A program made the translations under genes and the position numbers. Shown in pieces: positions 1 through 13,149 of a DNA stretch of 64,000 nucleotides. A model generated the notes under the pieces. It ran no database searches, was not told the DNA's origin, and was given only the letters and a program-made list of their open reading frames with translations. Source of the DNA: Ceratothoa steindachneri (taxonomy: Eukaryota; Arthropoda; Malacostraca; Isopoda; Cymothoidae). Each line of letters starts with the position of its first letter. The first letter of the stretch is position 1. The stretch lies in contig OZ018330.1 of assembly GCA_963969495.1 (NCBI GenBank), positions 67,156,907 to 67,220,906 on the forward strand, read 5' to 3'.

Positions 1-1151
1 AACTTAAAGGTAAGATAATTTTACATTTGGCCTTCTAAGCTCTTTGATATTGACATTTTCATTTTTAATTGTTAATACTTGTATACACCTTTTGGTGAAC
101 TTAAATTTTACAAGAATGCAAATCTGGAAATCATGAGTCATTTTTGAGGTATTACTTTTTGTTGAAGTGTGTCCCTATAGGTTAATGCATCTTTTTGGGG
201 TTAATGGGGAACATATCCTAATTTAAAACGTATAAAACATAACTCAATAAACTCAAAAATATGTACATATATCCAATTAGTTCTAATACAATGAATTAAT
301 GCATCGGCATACAGGATTTTTCAGTACATATTCATATTCTTATTGTTTTAAGAAATATTACTTTGAATTTGTTTTTAGAAATATTACACTTTAAATTTAT
401 ATACCCTGCTAAATTTCTTTTCAGGTAGTGTCTCTTATACTTGGGATGCAAACATGCTACACGAACCATCCCTTTTTCCTATGTTTGTGGGACAGTCGTG
501 CAGATATTATGCACTATGAGGAGAATGTTTGGCCTCCACGAGAAGCATTTAGAATTGGATCAAACAATGTGATAGCTGAACATTTTGTGCCTCCTCACAA
601 AATATTGTTTCTTTCACTGCATATAAAGCTTAGCATGATAAAAAAATATGTCAAAACCTTTACTAAAGAAAGAAAACCTTTTAAATTTTTTCTTCAAAAA
701 TGTCCACAAATCAGTGACGCTAAGCTCCCTGCGGGAATTCTTGATAGACCTCAGATCAGGAACTTGATGAGAGATCACTAGCTTGAGGCATTAATGACGG
801 ACATAGAAAAAGATGTCTGGAAAGCTTTGAAAGCTCTAGTTAACAATTTTATAGGCAATAAAAGAAGCCCAGAATATGTTACCCTGGGCAATCAACTCCT
901 AACAAGTCTCAAACATTTGGGAGCTCGAATGTCTATAAAGATACACTTTTTACAGTCCCATCTGGATTATTTTCCCGACAACTGCGGGGATTACAGTGAA
1001 AAACAGGGGGAAAAATTTAACCAGGCATAAAAATAATCGAATCCAGGTACCAGGGTAAATGGGACGTAAACATGCTTGGTGTTTGACGCGTGATGCACCA
1101 GATGAGACGCACAAGCGAAAATCGTCAAATGCGTCTTTTCTTGGAAATTAG
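1..1151 (+). pseudogene. Family A copy 1: broken gene with LCLWDSRA and KWDVNML motifs
   Basis: This is a decayed copy of a recurrent metazoan ORF family of unknown function, called family A here. Bases 1-9 read NLK and are the end of one exon. An intron follows (10-424). The next exon starts at 425 with VVSLILGMQ, then FLCLWDSRA, LHIKLSMIKKYVKT, GPQIR-like DRPQIRNLM and IHFLQSHLDYFPDNCG. The frame is broken by one in-frame stop (779-781), by a shift near 1030 before SRYQGKWDVNMLG (from 1039), and by another at 1080 before CLTRDAPDETHKRK, which ends at 1149-1151. The gene continues beyond the left edge of the window. Three further loci of the same family lie at 13.2-14.3, 26.2 and 47.2-47.8 kb. 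I recognise the family from memory of repeated hypothetical proteins and know no named domain. It is clearly non-functional here. Confidence 0.75.
10..424 (+). other. Spliceosomal intron in family A copy 1
   Basis: The donor GTAAGATAATT follows AAG at 7-9. The acceptor is a T-rich tract ending TTCTTTTCAG at 415-424. Removing 415 bp joins codons AAG and GTA in phase 0 to give NLK-VVSLILGMQ, a continuous family A reading. Copy 2 (13.2-14.3 kb, minus) has an intron at exactly the same codon boundary, which independently supports this call. Confidence 0.8.
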
Positions 1152-2690
1152 AATTATTTTCTTTATTATGTTGCATTCTTTAATTCTTTGTTTTATTAAA
1201 AGGATTATAGTTTACATACGTTTATTCCTGTTTCTATATAACAATAATAATGCATTATTAGATAGAGCAAGTTTTTTGAAATTTTTTTCAGGAAAAATGA
1301 GGTAATCATAATGAAAATGGTGTATGCTGTACTGAGAAATTCTGACCTGATTGAACAAAAATACATTCATTTTTGAGCTCAGAAGGATTGATTTATTAAG
1401 AAACCACAAAGAAATCCTGAGAAACGTAAAATCTTTTTACAAACACAGGCCTGTTTTTATATTAAGTTTGAAAATCTTCAATCTGTATGAAGATGCAAGA
1501 TGCGATAGAAGAATTTGGATAAATCTTGAACCTTCTCTCGTGAGAAAAGTTCCCGAAAGGAGCAAAGCAATATTTATTTAGACTGCTTTGAGCAAGGCAT
1601 CCTTTGCGGCATCTGCCGATATCTTCCCTAGCATCCGGACTGGTGCCTATCACTAAGCTGACGACACTTACACCATTTTCGCAATACTTTCATCATTCAT
1701 TGATACTAAATGTCAGAAACAAGACATTTTTATATGGTTTTAATCCCTCTTTTCCCCTTTTGCGGGTCTATCCCTTCTCAAGATTCGATGTTACACTTTA
1801 TTAAAGATGTAGCTGGTCTTTAAAAAATAATAAGGTTTTCTATCTGTATTTTTATCGGATATGATTTATTTTATTGTTGGGTTGGTTTCTAGGTAACGTT
1901 TAAGGTGACGATTGTGTAGGTTTCAATCAATTAGAATAAGTTTAAATTTTAGTCTTCTATTGCATTTATTGTATTGGAAATGAGCGGAATTTGAGAAACA
2001 GAAGCTATGAGTAATATTTATGCTTTTACTCATATCGGTTGATTATTACCCCCTCTTTCTTTTCTCCGCATCGATGAAAGCCAAATGTAGGATCATATTT
2101 TATTTATTTTAGATGTGGGTAGTCATTGGTCTGCCAGGTGGCTTTGAATATTGAGTATATATATTTGTATACGTATATTATGTAATTCCTAACGGTTTGG
2201 GATGTATATGTTTGTTGTAGACCTCTTTAGCTGCTTTGACGGCAGTCTTCTTTTCACTGATGACCACATGACCAGGGCACAAGGAGAGTTTGATGTGGTA
2301 GGTATTTTAAATCACAAAGGATGGCAGATGCTATTTTTTTTTACTGTGTTGAGGTCATAATACACTTGGTGTGTCTGTGTATATTATGCAATTATAGAGT
2401 TTTTAATTCTGCCGAGAGGACCGATGCTGTTGGTGGTATTCGTGCTGTGGTGATTTGGTTTAGGATTACGCATGCACACCTGACCCACCCTAAGAATATT
2501 TATCCATCGGTTTAATGGTTATTTTTTTGTTATGTTATAGTCTACAGTTTTTCAAGCGTTGTGCCACCATCGAATCCCGAAGAACAGTCGATTTTGACTG
2601 CATTCTTTTTGCTAGACATAACTTTAAATGCCATGATTTCCAGGGAAGGGATGTTGGATGGCCTTCTTTGTAGATCTAGATACGTACGTG
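1152..2690. other. Non-coding, no recognised feature
   Basis: This is AT-rich sequence. I saw no coding motif, repeat unit or RNA gene. Short open frames here lack family motifs. The plus-strand frame near 2,440-2,510 (ITHAHLTH) weakly resembles a non-LTR retrotransposon C-terminal motif but is too short to call. Confidence 0.4.
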
Positions 2691-2699
2691 GGAACTTTA

Positions 2700-4050
2700 G
2701 TTTTTCTAGTATTGCACTAATGCTCTTTTAGAATCCGTAATATGTTCGAAGCCTTATTAGATCTGGTGGAATTGCGTTTCCGAGGATGAGTAGAATACTC
2801 ATTTCTGGAGAAATTTAGGGGTGGCGTTACTGTTTCCGCATAAAGTGACAGAACTTGTGAGCTTTTCAAGGATCCAGTGGCTGCCCTTATTCTGTGCTTT
2901 TGGAGAGGGTCGAGTTTCTTGAGTAAGTACATTGGTGTGAGATCGTAGAACTTACCTCCCTAATTAATTTTGGTAAGCAGAAGGGCTGGAAGATGTGGAG
3001 GAAGGTTTTTCACTCCGCTCCCCAAAGTTGGTGGGAGAGCTTGTTAAGCATATTAAGGATATGAATCGATATTTTTCGGAAGCCATCAGCATATTAACTT
3101 CGGATCATTCTCTAGTCAAATATTAAGCCAAAGATTTGGTGCGAATGAGATAATTAATGTCGTCTTCTGCCATGTAGAGTGCAATCGTAGTGATATGCGT
3201 TCTTTTTCTAAATGGAACTTGATCTTTTTTTTTTTCTAAAATGTAAAATAATTTCGGGTAGTATGATTTACTATTTATTTTATGTATGGTATCTGGCCGT
3301 TTTTTAGCGATTGCGTCCCTCTATACCGAATGGCCTAGTCATCCACATAAAGAGAGAATTTGATAGGTGGTGTGACATGGAGAGATAGTTCATTCACTGT
3401 TAAGATGAAGAGTGGGTTACTTAAAATACTTCCATGTGCGACACTTAGGTATAGCGGTAGTGTGAAATAGTGACTTCCTTGAAAGTCTACTGAAAACGTC
3501 TATTGAATAAAATGTTGTAGAGAAAAATTAACAGTGAATTTCGAAATTACATCTGGTGCATTTGTCTGAGAATGAGTGTTGCTTGCCATACAGTATCGTA
3601 GGCTTTGGTAAGATAAAAAAATATAGCGGTGAGGAAGCCATATTCTACGAAAGATCCACCTATGTCGTGTTTCAGATGGATAAATGTATCCAATATCTAT
3701 CCATTCCAACAACAACCGTATTCACTGGTCGAGGGTAGGTTTATAGACCCAAACTACGACTTAAGTCTCTCATCAACTAATCCTTTGAGCAACTTGTGCC
3801 AGCAATAAGTGAGGGCGATTGGTCTATACTATGATTGCAGTGGGGCTCCTTCTAAGAGCTTAGAATAGGCAATATTGTTGCTGTTGCAATTTGGTGGGAT
3901 AGGTTGGGATGAGCCAAACATACTTGTAGAGTTTGATGTTTTTGATGCAATCAGCTCGATGAAGGAAGGGATATGTGATCGTCTCTAACTGAGATGTTGG
4001 CGCAGCTAAAAAGTAAAACTTAGAGTTCTGCAATGAAAATGAGGATTGTG
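2700..4050 (-). mobile_element. Degenerate non-LTR retrotransposon, RT domain
   Basis: On the minus strand, reading from right to left, an ordered set of RT motifs survives with many stops and shifts. They are YRPIALTYCWHKLLKGLVDE (about 3,770-3,828), LTKAYDTVWQATL (about 3,575-3,615), then SLYVDD with the catalytic YVDD at 3,339-3,350, immediately followed by a stop. The downstream block LDPLQKHRIRAATGSLKSSQ ... SLYAETVTPPL lies at 2,717-2,932. This order and the LDP...SLYAE...PPL block are typical of Jockey/I-type non-LTR elements between RT and RNase H. The element would have made a target-primed reverse transcriptase. It may extend right to about 5.4 kb, where I could not confirm an endonuclease, and left into the 2.2-2.7 kb interval. 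It is inactive. Confidence 0.72.
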
Positions 4051-5515
4051 TTTAAGAGATGGTTTTCTTTGTGAAGTCTTTATCATTAATTTCTGATTCT
4101 GTCTTAATTTATCTGACGATAGGGTTTGGAGATCATTACAAGATGGTACTTAAGGAGTTATGGATGGCGGTAACAACTTTTTTCAGGTTTGCTGATCGGG
4201 TCGTTATTTATTTTGAGAATCGGACAGATTATGGTGATTGGCCATGTTAACATCTTTCGTAAGTGATGCCAGACTATCTATAGATGGTTTTGAGTTTATA
4301 TTTAAGTTACGAGTATATTTTTGCCAGGTTTATCGGGGAGTCTTTTTTAAAAGTTTGCTTAGCTATCACATACTTTTCTAATAATAATCTATATAATAAT
4401 TAGCTGACTTGAATCGCGTAAATGTATTTGTACTTTGTTCCTTCTTTGTTTCTCATTCTTGCATTTGTTATTCTACAATTGGGTGGAAAGCCACCGTGGT
4501 TTTTTAATTGAATAACGCGCTAAATGTTTAAGTACGATTGTTGCTGTCTTGGATGAAAGCTGGCAGTTAGCTATGTGTAGCACTATTTTCGTTCCGGCCA
4601 GGGAAAGGCTCATGGGGAGGTTCCCGTAATAATATGGTAGTATCTCTGCTGCATAAATCATCGTAAGTGTACCAGAAGAGGTCTGAGATTTGATCTAGAG
4701 AATGGAGGGAGAGTTCGTTAAAGAAGAAGCTATTTGTATGTATTGTTAATGCGTGGGCCTGATACTATATAGAATTACCTGATTTTTATTTTCTAAGAAG
4801 TCCAGGAATATAAAGCAATGGGTATTTTTATTCCTGTCTCTAGATTTTTTTCTCGTCTGGTTTTGAATTCGCTTACGATGAGATATAGTTCATCGTTCAA
4901 CTGTGCTAAGACTGCGAGCGATATGACTTCGTTTAAAAGTAATTAAACTGAGCAAATGCTGGTAAAGTTGGTCAGCTGCATCCTTATTAATATGGGATTT
5001 AAAGGTGTATTGAATTCTAGAAGCTTATATGGCGTGTTTCTGAAATTCATTTTGAGGAAAAATTCGCGATTCTTATGCATTTCATTTTCTCATTGAGACA
5101 AATACAGTTCAGATTTTATTTTCATAATTGGCACTGAGCCGCGAAAGTTCCACTGTATGAAATGCGTTGATAAACGGAGTTGGTCGAAATTAAGTATTAT
5201 TTATTGCTGTTCCTTGAGCAGGAATGGGCAGAGATGCTATTGTTTAGGTTATTTTGTGGTTTCTCAATCTAGAAAAGTCTGTTGACAGAGGTAGGGAGTC
5301 TTAGGGATGTTTTTAATCATAAATTCGGCTGTAGATTATATTTTATGATATCTTAAGGGCTCTGTGTCCTTTATTTTACTGTGCGTTTTGTTTCTGTTTG
5401 ATCATCTAAATCTAGTGTCCTTTGGCAACTTCCCATGATAGATCTTTGTGGTCCTTAGCGTAAATCTATGTATAAACTGGGGTTGAACAAAACAATAGGA
5501 TGACTTGACAAATAC
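4051..5515. other. AT-rich, no recognised gene
   Basis: I found no reliable motif here. It may hold unrecognisable 5' parts of the minus-strand LINE at 2.7-4.05 kb (a minus-strand frame at 4,473-4,661 is compatible in position), but nothing in the sequence proves that. Confidence 0.35.
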
Positions 5516-5519
5516 GTTA

Positions 5520-5980
5520 TATTTGTTTATTAACAAGGTGTTGGACCACCCTTCGCCCTTAGTACTGCTGCAATCTTTTGTGACAGAATCAGTGATTGCG
5601 GGGTTAGAAATCTACTTCGCACCCTCTGCTCCAAAGATGTTTAGATCAGCTAACTCTGTGCTGGGCAGGGAAGACTAAACCTCTTTGGCTGTTTATGTGT
5701 GCAATATCATCTTGAAAAACGGCGGTGTCTGAAAATAGTATACTATACATAGTAAGCACCATATCATTGAAGATGATTAGATATTTTATGGCAGCAAAGT
5801 GACCATTTATGGTAAAGCTGGACCAGCTGAATACAAGGATATAGCCGCCTAAACTATTATGGATTTTGCCCTATGTTGACGGCTGTAAGCAGGCAGTCTG
5901 GATATGGGGTTTCTCCACACATAAACGCAGCCATTTGTAGTAAATAAAGCAAATGATTACTCATAGGACCTTATTATATT
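5520..5980 (-). pseudogene. Tc1-like transposase C-terminal remnant
   Basis: The minus strand carries, in order but in shifting frames, FSWSSFTINGHFAAIKYLII, VFQDDIAHINSQRG, LPSTELADLNIFGA and finally ILSQKIAAVLRAKGGPTPC followed by stops. These correspond to the G-plv-i-G-mna--Y, fQqDnApcH, WPaqSPDLNPIE and terminal KAKGGPT blocks of Tc1-type DDE transposases. The second catalytic region survives as QDD. Most of the N-terminus is missing or unrecognisable. The product would have been a cut-and-paste transposase using TA targets. The call rests on motif order, because individual blocks are weak. Confidence 0.6.
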
Positions 5981-5989
5981 CTTTCAGTC

Positions 5990-6732
5990 AGAAAGTGTCC
6001 ATGTTTTATGATTATGACACGATTTCTGTCAGAATTCGTCGTTGGTTTTCGTTACCGGTGGTTTAATAATTGCTGCCGTTCCATAAATTTAGTTTCTAAA
6101 GTTTCTGTCGCACAGTTCTTATTAACATGGTGTGTTCAGATGGCTATTGAATTCAAGTTGCACCAGTACTGCAGTAGATTGGTGTTGTTTGGCCACAATG
6201 AATATATATATATAAGGCTATGTGCAATTTCTTCAAGTCTCTTCGCGCACAAGCAAAATTACTATCATAGGATTGACTTCAACAATTCAAAAATATTTCT
6301 AGATCAAACTATTTTATTGTGAGGAAAATCACTGAATCAATACTAATTTATAAACTAATACTTATTTTTTCACTATGTTTTCTGTAATTTCATTATGTTC
6401 AATCTTTGCCCCGGAACCACGCGAAATATTTATACGCATGATTTCCCGTTTTGCTTCCTCTGGTTTCATTTTGATTAATCTTTTAATTCGCTCCAGAAAC
6501 ACGCCAAATGTTTAGGTTTTTCCTTTTTTTTATTTTCTTTGATTTCTTTTTGATTCGTCTTTTAATTCGCCCTCATATACCAGATAGTGCTTGATTCATA
6601 TTTCATTACACAGTTGAGCATGGCTGCTCTGACAGCTGAAACTAGTTCTGTATTTTAAAATAAATTCAGATTTTTATATTGTGGTTTATCATTACTCTTT
6701 TGCATTGCTATATATCGCGTTAATGCGATGTC

Positions 6733-6735
<3 letters not shown>
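5990..6735. other. Intergenic, no recognised feature
   Basis: The stretch is AT-rich and I saw no convincing coding or structural motif. An open frame of about 104 codons at 6,008-6,322 has no recognisable motif and looks fortuitous. Confidence 0.35.

Positions 6736-6821
<86 letters not shown>
6736..6821. repeat. (TA)n microsatellite
   Basis: About 86 bp of uninterrupted TA dinucleotides. Apparent Ile-Tyr poly-dipeptide frames here are artefacts of the repeat. Confidence 0.95.
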
Positions 6822-6823
<2 letters not shown>

Positions 6824-6892
6824 GCCACTCATAGAAATGGCCTATTTCTCTAACGTTATGTTTAATAAAGGCTGAATAAATACCCCTTAAAA

Positions 6893-8600
<1,708 letters not shown>

Positions 8601-8639
8601 ATTCGACAGCCAAAAGTGAAAAAGGTATTTTTTTATCAA

Positions 8640-8942
8640 ATACCCTGCGATGGATCCAATCGTAATTATTACGGTGTGTCAGGAAGAGACATTAAAACTA
8701 GGATCAATGATCATAAGAGGGATATTAAATCACATAGAACATTGCCATAGTAATACATGTCGATCAATAGTATCATTTTCCTAATTGGGGTGAGATGATA
8801 GTAATTCACGAGAGCTTATCGAAAAGAGAGAGAAGAATTATTGAGCCAGCGCATATTATTTCTAACAGATCAACCAAGAACCGAGATAGAATCTTCCAAC
8901 TGGCCAATGGCGCAGCGAGGGTCAGAGCACAGAGAAAATGAT
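8640..8942 (+). mobile_element. Penelope-like element, GIY-YIG endonuclease fragment
   Basis: The frame at 8,667-8,740 reads YYGVSGRDIKTRINDHKRDI, the GIY-YIG nuclease core style of Penelope-like retroelements (Y-G-x-S/T-G-R-x-x-x-x-R-x-x-x-H). After a frame change, NWGEMIVIHESLSKRERRII then EPAHIISNRS follow at about 8,783-8,870, matching the second half of that domain including the E of the IIE motif. A stop falls at about 8,940. The N-terminal RT is absent, so this is a 3' fragment. Other Penelope-like fragments lie at 50.6-51.1 and 60.0-60.8 kb. Confidence 0.8.
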
Positions 8943-9076
8943 GCGCAAAAGCGACCAACTCGAAGAATCAGACCGAGGACGGGCAGCCATGACCTGGGAT
9001 GACTTCTGCATACATATATAAAGAGTGATTTTCTTTCTTTTGTAGTTGTGTTGTGAAGAAACTGGAAGGCGAAAGG

Positions 9077-9078
<2 letters not shown>

Positions 9079-9173
<95 letters not shown>
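9079..9173. repeat. Compound (TA)n-(GA)n microsatellite
   Basis: About 42 bp of TA is followed directly by about 50 bp of GA with one interruption. This compound arrangement recurs at 20.43-20.55 kb. Confidence 0.95.
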
Positions 9174-9836
9174 TTTCGTATCTTCCGCCTTCCAATTTCT
9201 GTGGTGAATTCGGTGGTAGAAAATGGATTGTCCATTTTCTACCAGCGACTGTAACAAAGACGTGTTGTAGCATTTTTCATTCCAATAAACGCTATTGGAC
9301 ATGCATAAAGATACTGTATCAGGATATTTTTCAATTGTAAATAACTTTTCAGGAATAAATATTGAATTTATCTCATTAAGCATTTTAACATCTTTAAAAT
9401 AGGTATTAAGTGACATTTTAACCTGCATTCTTGCTTCTCCTACCAAAGCAACAAGCTCCTTTCCAATTATGGGTCTGTACAAAAATTACGGATCTTCGCA
9501 AGTCCACAATTACTCGAAGAATTGCGACACGCTTGAGTGGATAGCGCAGATGGGCCAAAACCAATTATAGCGCCGATGCTTCTTTAGGAAAGGGATGGTC
9601 TGCTAATGCTTTTTTTTAATCGGAATTTTTTGTTTTGAATGCAAATCGGATGACACCATTAATGAGACTGCTGAGCTAAAATTTTTCAAGTGTACAGGAA
9701 CGTTTTACCTTAAAAACTCCCTCTGTATTAAATACCATAAGATCAATTAAATTAATGACACTTGATTTTCCTTTGTTCGTTCTATGAATAACCAGCCGAA
9801 CAGTATTAAATGTTTTAAGGTTATCCACTACATTGT
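9174..9836. other. No confident gene; one unassigned minus-strand frame
   Basis: A minus-strand frame of about 100 codons (9,174-9,482) runs into the adjacent microsatellite. It has no motif I recognise, so I do not call it a gene. The rest is AT-rich without features. Confidence 0.3.
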
Positions 9837-10048
9837 ACAGGGTGCGGCAGAACCGATTGAGCAGTTTTAAGGATTTATAAAAAGTGAAGGGGGTATATAG
9901 AGACGGTACGACATATTTTGAGACTACATTCCCAAGGGGAGCCCTGGGGGAATTTGCCTAGGGGAGCGAGCTATTCCTCGAAAACTGGCAAGGAGACACC
10001 TCGCTCCCCCCTCGTCAAAGCTGCTCAATCGGTTCTGCTGCACCCTGT
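9837..10048. mobile_element. 212-bp MITE with 34-bp terminal inverted repeats
   Basis: The left end ACAGGGTGCGGCAGAACC... (9,837-9,870) and the reverse complement of the right end (10,015-10,048), ACAGGGTGCAGCAGAACC..., agree at about 31 of 34 bases. The interior is non-coding and GC-richer than its surroundings. This is a miniature inverted-repeat element that needs a transposase supplied elsewhere. The parent superfamily is not determined. I see no unambiguous target-site duplication. Confidence 0.85.
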
Positions 10049-10242
10049 TCTATGGTTTTGGTGTATTAGTGTTTTTTCTTGAATCTTTTATTTACTGTCA
10101 TTATATGTGCTGCTGTTTGTTTCGGTGATTATTTATTACTTTATTGCCATTTTTACAATATATTTTACTATAATTTTGAGTATTCTTTTGAATTTAAAAA
10201 TATAGCATGTACTTTTAGGTTTTAATATATACTTCCAAATGC

Positions 10243-10245
<3 letters not shown>

Positions 10246-10310
<65 letters not shown>
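10246..10310. repeat. (TA)n microsatellite
   Basis: Uninterrupted TA dinucleotides, about 65 bp. Confidence 0.95.
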
Positions 10311-10312
<2 letters not shown>

Positions 10313-13149
10313 GGTTCCATTTTACTTCATAAATTTCCATCACAAGTTCAAAGACTTATTGCAAAATCAGATAATTGAAAAAAGTAATTTCTTACCAAAT
10401 GAGCGGAAGATATAGTTGTCTGTTTAACACATATAATACACTTTTTCAGGTGCTCGATTTGTGGTTGAGCGAAGCATATCTAGGCAGTAATTGATCTCCT
10501 GCCATGTTCGCCTTATGAATGGTGGTAGGGGCATCAGTAGTCCTTTTTTTAGGTCTTGGATTGGCGGTAGTTTGGTGCTATAAATCTACGTTATGTTTAA
10601 CATAATCATATACAAAGATTTACATTGTAGGGATTCCTAAGGAAAGAGTTGACCATGAAATCACATAATCCCTTTAGAACTATGGTTCTCAAAATGCTCA
10701 ATTTAGGAACTCGCTAACTTGCAGTCTCAATTCAGGTGGCTTACAATGTTACAGTAAAAGAATAGTTGGTTCAAGGTCATCCAGCTGTGATCTCATATAC
10801 TCAATCAAACGGTAAAAATAATCAGCTCTGTAAATGGAGTTGTATGTGAAGATAATCTGCCAATTATACAATTGAGTATCATACCGTACATTTAAATGTG
10901 AACCATTTCTTTGATGATCGCTTCTCCAATGTGAGGCTTCTGATCCACAGAGCCTCACATTATGGGTTCCGTTTTCCTGAAGCAAAATATGTTAACTCGT
11001 TATTATAACAAACTCAGGTCAAGATGTTTGTCTGCGATGAGAGTCAGATTGACTCATCACTGTATGGGCTACAACTTTAATGGACATGACCACTTAAGAA
11101 TCACAGGAATCGAGGCCAACTCATTACTTGGCTACCCGCCGCCACACTCAGACAATTTTCCCTCCCTATATGGCGGGGTCCTGTCCCTTTTTCGCTGTAT
11201 TCATGCTCTTCCCATGCATCTCCATCATTGAGCCTACCAGTTAGAGAGAATTTCAAGAAAGAGAGGAAGACTGAAAAAAGAGCAATGAGAGAGAGAGATG
11301 TTTTGACAGAGCAACTAAAATGAGAGGTCAGTATATGTGCCATTCATTCTGGTAGTATTATGCTCATCAATACTCGGAGTCTGCAAATATCGCTCTGTAT
11401 TGTCACAAGGATCAGCGCCGATGCGAACACAAGAAGAACCACACACGCAATTCGCATTCACAGAACCCCAAATGTCAGTCAGCAATTCAATTGATAAAAC
11501 TCTACGGGATCTTGAATCCGAATTCCACAATTTGGCTTAAACTCGCCTTAACATTTAAAGTCCGTTGGCTGGGTTTACCAAAGGTTTCAGGGTAATCAAG
11601 GTAAAGAAGGACGTTGCAAAAATTATACTTCATTCTAATATAGGCCTATTAATGAGGCAAGTGGCAGTCCCGAAGTTACTATGCGGGCAACTAACAGTCT
11701 ATATATATTCAACACGAAATATTAAGTTCTGTAGCGACAAGACCTGGTGAATTAAAAAGGCCGAACGTGAAAGAGATAATCTTCTTAAAGAAAGTAATCT
11801 AATAATCTGAATAATAGAATAATCTTTCTAACTGAGCTGCTCTGACTATATATATGCTTATTTTCTAGAGGGCGTGGCCTAGAATCATCCGTGGGATGAA
11901 CTTCAGTTGTCGAGTTCATTATTCTCCACCCCTAAGGCGCAGCTACCGAAAGATGTGTATGCCGAATTACTTACACATCACAAGTTTTATATATAAAACA
12001 GGATACGCTTGTCGCAGCTTTGTGATACGATTCCTTTTGTTCAACGTATGTATTTACCCAGGTGCTTTGTAGACCCTCGTCATTTTATAAATCTATCCTG
12101 AGACGCGAATTGTTTGTTTATGCGTTGTCTTATTGTATTCAGACTCATAAATGCAAATTAATTAATAAGACCACCGCGCGTCCATTTTGTGAAATGCACT
12201 TTGTTGCCAGTAGCCTGCCTATTACATAATCCGATCACCACAGTACTCCCCTGCCAGTAATGGAGTTAGTGAGAAAATAACTTATAATATTACATAGGTA
12301 GATACAGATGAAATACTTATATACTCTCGCATTATTATTTTCATTTTAATACATTTACATATAATTAGTTGTGTCATATCGTTTTTAAGCCTTACATATT
12401 GTTTTATTCCGTTATCTTTTTAATAATTGATTTTTTTTCATAAATATTTAAAAGAAATATTCTCTACTTTTCATTCTACCACTTGAAACGGTCCAATCTT
12501 AAGGATCAAAACCTTATAATTAAATAGTAAATGAAAGCTGATGTTGCATTTGTCTTAATATTCCTGCTTCATATATTGTAATGCTTCCTATAAGTAATAC
12601 AGCATTTTTTATCATTTTTAAGATTTTTTTATGTATAGATATATTCGGAAGCAAGTTACTTTATACTAGCCTTATCTACTAAACTATAAGCCTAGGTATC
12701 TGTACATATGACAGCGTAACCAAATTTCTATTTTCAGATATATTATACAAAACAATTAATTTTGCGTTATTTTGGTACCGTTAATGTGTTTTATTGTTAA
12801 ATACCACACCCTTGCGTATGGAAAAAACATTTTTGCTTCGAGGTTTTTTCAACCAATTCTTATGTATTTCAATCACAACTGCCATGTTTTTAAATCAGGT
12901 CAAAATTTTTTGCAGCAACCATTTTTAAATATATCTTATAAGGAAATTTTTAAAAGTAAAATTTGAATAAAACTGTGAAATGGAACACCTTTAATGATAC
13001 AATTGTTACAATTTTGTATAATTTTCAATGTAAAATGAGAAAAAATAAGCAATTTTTCGAAAAATGATGCTTTTAGAGGTTTCCTTTTGAGTATATCTAG
13101 TAGTGAATCACTTTTTAAATACCAACAATAGTCTGCTAGTACATTAATT
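10311..13149. other. Intergenic, no recognised gene
   Basis: I found no confident coding motif. Open frames at 10,749-10,985, 10,962-11,231 and 11,337-11,540 carry no recognised domain. The interval 11,730-12,226 starts TGTAG, ends TTACA and holds a TATATATAAAA stretch, so it superficially resembles a solo LTR. No flanking duplication or second copy supports that. The remainder (12.3-13.1 kb) is strongly AT-rich. Confidence 0.35.

Noticed and set aside
2321..2515. Plus-strand LINE C-terminal motif (ITHAHLTH)
   Set aside because: Too short, on the strand opposite to the adjacent LINE and without neighbouring motifs.
8922..9482. 186-codon minus-strand frame as a gene
   Set aside because: It crosses the (TA)n-(GA)n tract and overlaps a Penelope-like fragment on the other strand. 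No motif is recognisable.
11730..12226. Possible solo LTR (TGTAG...TTACA with a TATA-like stretch)
   Set aside because: No target-site duplication, no second copy in the window and no adjacent retroelement genes.
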